Origin: Paramecium sonneborni
Lineage: Eukaryota > Ciliophora > Oligohymenophorea > Peniculida > Parameciidae
Reading direction: 5' to 3'
Assembly: GCA_905182985.1 (NCBI GenBank)
Contig: CAJJDN010000082.1
Coordinates: 308,914-372,913 of the forward strand
DNA length: 64,000 nucleotides
The position numbers and the translations under genes were made by a program. Positions within the stretch are counted from its first letter, which is position 1, and each line of letters opens with the position of its first letter. The notes under the pieces were generated by a model. The model ran no database searches, was not told the DNA's origin, and saw only the letters and a program-made list of their open reading frames with translations. Positions 57,986-64,000 of the stretch are shown here, piece after piece.

Positions 57986-60900
57986 TCAAACTAATAAATA
58001 TATTCCAATAATCAGCATATATAATTGTTATGAATATTAGGATGAAGTTGTAATTGTAATATTGGCAGCCTCAATTTGAGGAGAAATAGTATCAATAATA
58101 ATTTTATTAGGAACTCCTGAATTACATCTTTCTAGTTTAGAATCCCAATAACATTAAGATGTAGAGCTTTCCCTAGCTTCACAACCTTTTTGATCCAGTT
58201 TTGCACAAATAATTAAGCACTACTTTTATTCTGAATTCCAAATACATTTGTCGGGAAACAAAGCTAAAAATATTAATCTATTCAATACCACATGAGCTCT
58301 CTACATATTAATAACATTGAACAGAATTGCATTTATTGTTACTATAATAGCAATTACCACTATATTTTGAGCAATCGCATTTATCTACAATATCTTCACA
58401 TCTCATACATTGGAAATCTTAAGACAGTATACAGACATAATTGCTAATTTCAGTACCTACACAATTGATTTTACTTGATCCCAAAGGTCTAAATATAATT
58501 GATTATAATACTTGCATTAATTATGAGAACATTCATATTAATCCGAAAATTAATAAGCCAATTGCCAATAACATTTATTACCTTTAATTTCAGCGGCATC
58601 GCAACCTTTTTTTAAATTTTCTGTTGTTTCATAATAGATTTCTAATTAATAACATGAATCTAAGCCAATGCATAATCCATTAAACCAGAAACAAGTTCCA
58701 TCTTCATAAGTTCCAGAACATTATTCCTTTTTAGTAAATGTTTAACACAATCTTTGTGCACAATAAGTGCCAGTCCAATAACAAGATCCATTACATGAAG
58801 CATCTGTAAAATTGTCAATACATTGTTTTGTTCTGCAAACATCATTAGCATGTGGTTAGCATTATTGTCCATTTATTGAAAAATTTGTGCAATCATCTAC
58901 ATTTCTGACTTCATCACAAGATTTGGCTCCACGACAAGTATTTTTGTTAGTCGCATAACAGTTTTAGTTATTCATAGTAACATTAGTACATGATGAAGCT
59001 AATAGATCAGAACAAAGTTTAGCTCTACATTTTTAAGATGTTTCCTCCCACAAACATAATTACGATTGTCCTTTACAATTTGAATAATCATAATCTGCAC
59101 AAAACTTAACACCTTATAAGATGGATGAGCATGTACAATATTTTTCATCCTTATGCCATTTGCATATACCAATAGAATTACATCCAAATTCATTGATTCC
59201 TGAACTAGAACATAAATCATAGTTATAAACAGATACACATCTGTTATTTAATTTACTAAACTTACAGAGTTAAGTAGATTCAGATATATCTGCACAAATT
59301 TAAGGTGAAACATTAACTAATTATCTACATTAAGATGATGTAGGTTCATAAACTTAGCATTAACCATTCAAAAATATGCATTTTTCTAAGATGATCATTG
59401 TGCAAGCTATACTATTTAGACCTGGACTATTACATTTAGAAATTAAGAGATCTATTTATGTGGTGCACCCTTTTCCTGTATGTCTGCAAGGTTATCCTTC
59501 AAATGAAATTAATTAACAACTTAGAATTGAAGAATATTCAGCCGTTGAAAAAGAGTTTGAATATCCACAAGAAGTTACACCTGCTATGATATCTTAAGAT
59601 ATGCATTTATTATTTAGCCATTAGCAAGAGTTAAGAATTTAAGAAACACAAGCTTATTAACTCAAATTATCAGTGCATAATTAATTGTTTGTAGCATCAA
59701 TACAATTATTATCACTCCAAGAACATTTTAAAGATGGTACTAATTCACAAACACCAGCTGAAACCTTTTGAAAATCTTCGCACTTAGTTTTATTACTATA
59801 TAAAGTAAATTAAACACATTTAGATCCATTCCAAGTACATGCACCAGCTTTAGTTTGTAAACATCCATAATAATTCAATCCTTGAGTGTCACATGTATCA
59901 ACTAATGGATCAGACTGAATACAACCATCTATTCCAAATTTAACTCCTATAGGATTACTAATTTAAGAATTTGGTTGTCCATTAATTGTATATGTCTTAG
60001 TACATGTATTTGCATTAACATTTGCATATTTACCAAGAGGAAATCCATCATCTTGTAATGAAGTACATTTCTATCCTAACCAAACACAAAATTATCCAGA
60101 AGTTGTAATAGCAACACAAGTGTATACATTTATGGTATCTGTGCAAAGAGTTATTTTAGGATCTGCATATTAGCATTTATTATCCTTATAAATACACAAT
60201 TAAATTGGATTATCATACAATACAGCTTCACAAGCTCTTATGTTAATATCCGAATCACACTAAACTAAATTTGAATCAACTGAAGAACAAAAATTAATCT
60301 ACCATTAAGTCAACTCTCCCTCATTTTAAGGTGATAAACATAATGTTCTTCTAGAGTTTGCAACCTATTTGAGTGTAAGATCCTTTGCTTTTGACAGATC
60401 AGTTAATTATTTACATACAGAATCAACATCCCAATAACAATATTTTTCATCTGGAAGTTGTCTACATCCATCAGGTGAAACTGCATTATTACATTCTGTA
60501 GGTGTACTTGTATCTTTAGAACATTTTAATGTTTCTTTATTCAAATAACAACCATTCCAATAACAAAGTTCAATTGAAATTATAGCTTCAACTTCTGATT
60601 CTGGATGGTCATCTGAAACACATTTAATATCAGTCTCATAGTCATAATCTCTACATTTGTTTTCCTCAAAATTCCATTAACATAAAAGTTAACCAGTTAA
60701 GCAAGCATATTGAGTGAAATTATCCACACATACCTTTGGTTTAATTAGATTCTAAACACATTTTTTTTTTTCATACTTACAATCAGCTTTTACATTTCTA
60801 CAATCAATTTCATCTGTAGTTGATTTACAGCTTGCAGCAACTATTTCTTCGCATAATTTTGTTGTTTCATTTTATGCACAAATTTGATAATCAAAGGTGG

Positions 60901-63900
60901 CATATACACTTCCACAAGTATATGTACTATATTCATAATTTGTATTATTATATTCAAAACAATATTAATCTGGAGCAATTAAACATTAACTTTTAATTTT
61001 ATCCCAAATACACCAACTTTCAACTTTCATACAATCATCACTAGTTGTGGCATTTTAACAAGGACTATCAATCTTTTAGCATAAATGAATAGGTTTCTCG
61101 TATTCTATCTCAAAAGAAGTGAAATAACAACTATTCTCTTATAAACAATTCTGTTAATTTTATCCTAAATTACATTCTGCATACGCTGATACTTCTTTAA
61201 TACATTTTTTAGTTTATTTATTATATTTACATTACTCTTCATTTGTTGTTATTTTAGCACAAGCAACTGCATTTATATTTTATGTATATGTAACACAAGT
61301 GTCATTTGCAGTATCTTAAGTTAATGGAGTGCACTAATTATCAACAAATTAACAAGATTCTCCAGCTACTTTATAGCACGCTTTCTCATTATTATTTGCA
61401 TCTTCACATTTATAGTCTTTAGCATTTTCACTTTTTATTAAAATACATTTATTTTTAATGAAAACACAAGGTTATCCTATATTTTTACAAGCTTCTGCTT
61501 CTGAAACTTCAATACATTTATTTGGATTGTGACATTTATTTTCTTTTGCTTCCCAAAAACAATTTTAATCATTTGTTGTAACTAATACACATAAGTCAAA
61601 ATTAGCTTATTTGCAAATGATTTAATCTAGAATTTTAGCTTTATTTGAATCTTCCAAATTCAAGCATTAAAACGTTGTAGTATTAAAGTAGCAATTTTAT
61701 CCTTAAGTTTTGGCAACACAAGTATGTAGATTAGGAAACTTACCTTAAAAACAATTGCTTTCATCTCCATTTTGATATATATATTTAACACATTTATTTT
61801 TCGGATCTGTAATTCCTGGTTTGGTGCAAAATGAATCCTCATCTATTTAATATTCAACATCATTTTCATATCCAACACAAGTATTCTCATTAACTTCTGA
61901 TAAATCTTCACATGAATCATATGTTGGCATTTTAACATCTTCACATAATCTTTTTAAAGTATTCCATTAACATCTTTATCCTGGGGTAGTAATAGCTTGA
62001 CAAGCAAATTTATTTGGAAAAGACTTACTGCAATATAATGTATTCAATTTAGAAGAATCAGCTGAACTACATTATAAATTGGTTGAATCAAAATAACAAT
62101 TTTAGTTATCTGTTGGTAATTCTTTCTTTGGTTCTACAAATGCACATGCATTTCCATTTAAAACATTAGTCTCACAGTTATCAACTATCTTTACTATACT
62201 TGTAGTGCATTTTGTTTAAACTTTATCATATGTACATGCTTCTCCAATAATTAAAGCACAAGCTTTAGCTGTTACATTCACAAGTCCTGAACAAGCTGCA
62301 GCAACAGAAGAGAGTTTTGTACATCCTTAACTTGTCCATCGACATGCTGTTGTTGGATCTGCAACATCTAAACATCCTCTTCTATTTAATCCTTCTGTGA
62401 CGCAATTTATTTAATAAGAAGCTTAAGGGGCAAGTTCTTTTTCAAATTTCTCACATGAATAATTTATAGAATTATATTTACAATGTTCTTCTATTCCATT
62501 ACTCTTATATTAAACCATTCTGCAAGCATATTCATTGACTAATTTCAATGATTCACAAGATGTTTAATTTTCGATAACAGTAACATTTTAACACACTCCT
62601 GCATCTTTACTCCACTAACATGATCCCATTTTACTTTATAAACAACCTATTCTATTCAATCCTCTTATTGTACAACTCACTTTAGCTTCAGGCACTGAAC
62701 AATTTCCATTCAACCAATAACAAGCTGAATCAGTTATTCTTCTACATGCATTTTCATTCACAAACTTTAAACTTTCACAGCTTTCATAAAAACCTAATTT
62801 CAATACTAAACAGTTCTTTTAATCTTAATCAAATCTGCAAACCTAACTAATTGTTACAATATTTTAACAAGCTTATTGATTTAAATTATCCCCACATTTC
62901 ACTATTGATAAATCAGCTATTTATTTACAAATTCCATTTACAAACTAACAATTCTCTTTAACGTTCATACAAGAAAATTAGTTTTATCCTAGTAATCCAC
63001 ATTATGTTTTAACACCTTTAAAAATGCATTGATTATTTTAATAGACACAATTATAACTTGAAGAATTGCAACTTTTTTAACTTGTTATTGATTAAAGTGT
63101 TTTTGATCGACATAATTCACTACATTTTTATTTTTTTTTATAATAGAAACATTCTTAATTATTTCCAGATTTGTCTACATAATTAATAGCTGCACAAAAT
63201 GAAGGAGAGACAGGTTGAATTTTAGTATTACAATCAGCCTTTCCAGTGTATAATTAGCACCCATTACTCCAAAAACATGGTTACTTGATATTAGTAATAC
63301 TCAGACAAGTTTCTTTATTAATGATATCTTGGCACATCAGATTAGAAAAATCAGATACATTAATACATTACCCATTTAAAAATTTACATTTAGCACCTGG
63401 TGTAGTTATATTTTTACAAGCAACAGAATTCAATCCAGCTGCAGAACAATTTAACATATTGAGTAGATTAGAATCTATCTCAAGACAGCCTGGAATACTT
63501 AACATGCCTTTATATTTATAAAGCATTGTTGTATCTGATCCATATTTATCTATAAGTTAAATTATATATGGAAAAGCACTAGATTAATGAACAACCGATA
63601 GTACTGTGATAGATTAACAGATTGATATATTTACTTAATTCATTAAAGCAGGATCATTTTATGCTTTTGTTAGTGACTCAGAAAATTGTTAAGGTGTCAT
63701 ATCTAAACAAAAACCTTACCATTAACATGATTTTCCCACAACTGCCAAACATGCTGGCTTTGAAAGAGTAGAAGAACAAGATGTTGAACTTATGATTTCA
63801 CGACAATATCCAGAAAATCGACCTATTACTGTTATGATAACACTTACAATATGCCCAATCTTAATTAGGATATTACAATTAGTTAATACAGGCCAATCTA

Positions 63901-64000
63901 TTCAATGTAGAAGAACATCCAATATTATCTGATTCAGTTGGTTAACAAGCACTCAAAAAGTCATTCCAAGAACCTTTATTGATATCAATTTTTTACATTT
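57986..64000 (-). CDS. Giant cysteine-rich surface-antigen-like protein (5' end outside window)
   Basis: About 2000 residues visible. The sequence has cysteines at regular spacing throughout, in units of roughly 60-75 residues of the type C..(L/V)..C..-x-C-x-W-x(3-6)-C (for example SCNGSCYWTGTYC, GACTWNGSKCVQF, GSCQWSKDAGVCQN). This is the pattern of Paramecium surface (immobilisation) antigen repeats. The C-terminus ends in a Thr/Ser-rich stretch followed by a hydrophobic tail (QQLYMLIIGIYLLV) before TGA, a typical GPI-anchor signal. Micro-introns of about 25 nt are visible, for example near 63838-63862. The start and signal peptide lie to the right of the window. Expected on the cell or ciliary surface. 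Confidence 0.8.

Noticed and set aside
1..64000. CRISPR arrays, insertion sequences, bacterial operons, rRNA
   Set aside because: No regularly spaced identical repeats, no transposase frames and no rRNA-like blocks were seen; gene structure is ciliate throughout.

Overview
The window reads as a ciliate somatic (macronuclear-type) genome, most like Paramecium. Long reading frames are open only if TAA and TAG are read as glutamine and TGA is the sole stop. Frames repeatedly join across introns of about 20-30 nt that start GTA, mostly end TAG, and quite often end AAG or CAG. Base composition is very AT-rich and neighbouring genes are packed tightly. All identifications come from reading translated frames by eye; no database search was run. 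Exon joins are supported where a splice restores both frame and family motifs; where I could not close a frame I say so.

Layout. 1-3.9 kb: tandem pair of paralogous membrane proteins (first cut by the window edge). 4-8 kb: DHHC palmitoyltransferase, FBXO9-like F-box protein, mitochondrial-type carrier. 8-12 kb: AT-rich stretch with short hypothetical genes. 12.2-17 kb: MutS-family (MSH5-like) ATPase, seven-TM receptor-like protein, IF-3-like protein. 17-21 kb: FAM227-like protein, AGC-type protein kinase and unknown genes. 21-26 kb: HEATR3/SYO1-like HEAT protein, dual-specificity phosphatase, Kelch protein, small gene. 26.4-29.1 kb: charged protein, SAM plus Cys-rich protein, alveolin/articulin-like cytoskeletal protein. 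29.2-35.8 kb: EST1/SMG-like protein fused to a Zc3h12a-type NYN nuclease domain, a small unknown protein, an ULK-like kinase, an EBP-type sterol isomerase, a basic protein. 36-43.4 kb: PH-START-OSBP lipid-transfer protein disrupted by two assembly duplications at single N positions, then an alpha/beta hydrolase joined in frame to a tetraspan region. 44.3-48 kb: PP2C phosphatase, sugar transporter, degenerate PP2C-like protein. 48-56.5 kb: coiled-coil protein, TBC Rab-GAP, ribose-phosphate pyrophosphokinase, very Q-rich large protein. 57-64 kb: small genes and a giant cysteine-rich, probably GPI-anchored, surface-antigen-like protein running off the right edge.

These are mostly unrelated housekeeping, signalling, membrane and cytoskeletal genes rather than one operon-like system. 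The best candidates for something unusual are the EST1-NYN fusion (29.2-31.2 kb), the PH-TM-START-OSBP protein, the tetraspan-hydrolase reading frame, and the recurrent AAG-ending micro-introns. The two long identical repeats around 36-41 kb are almost certainly assembly artefacts.
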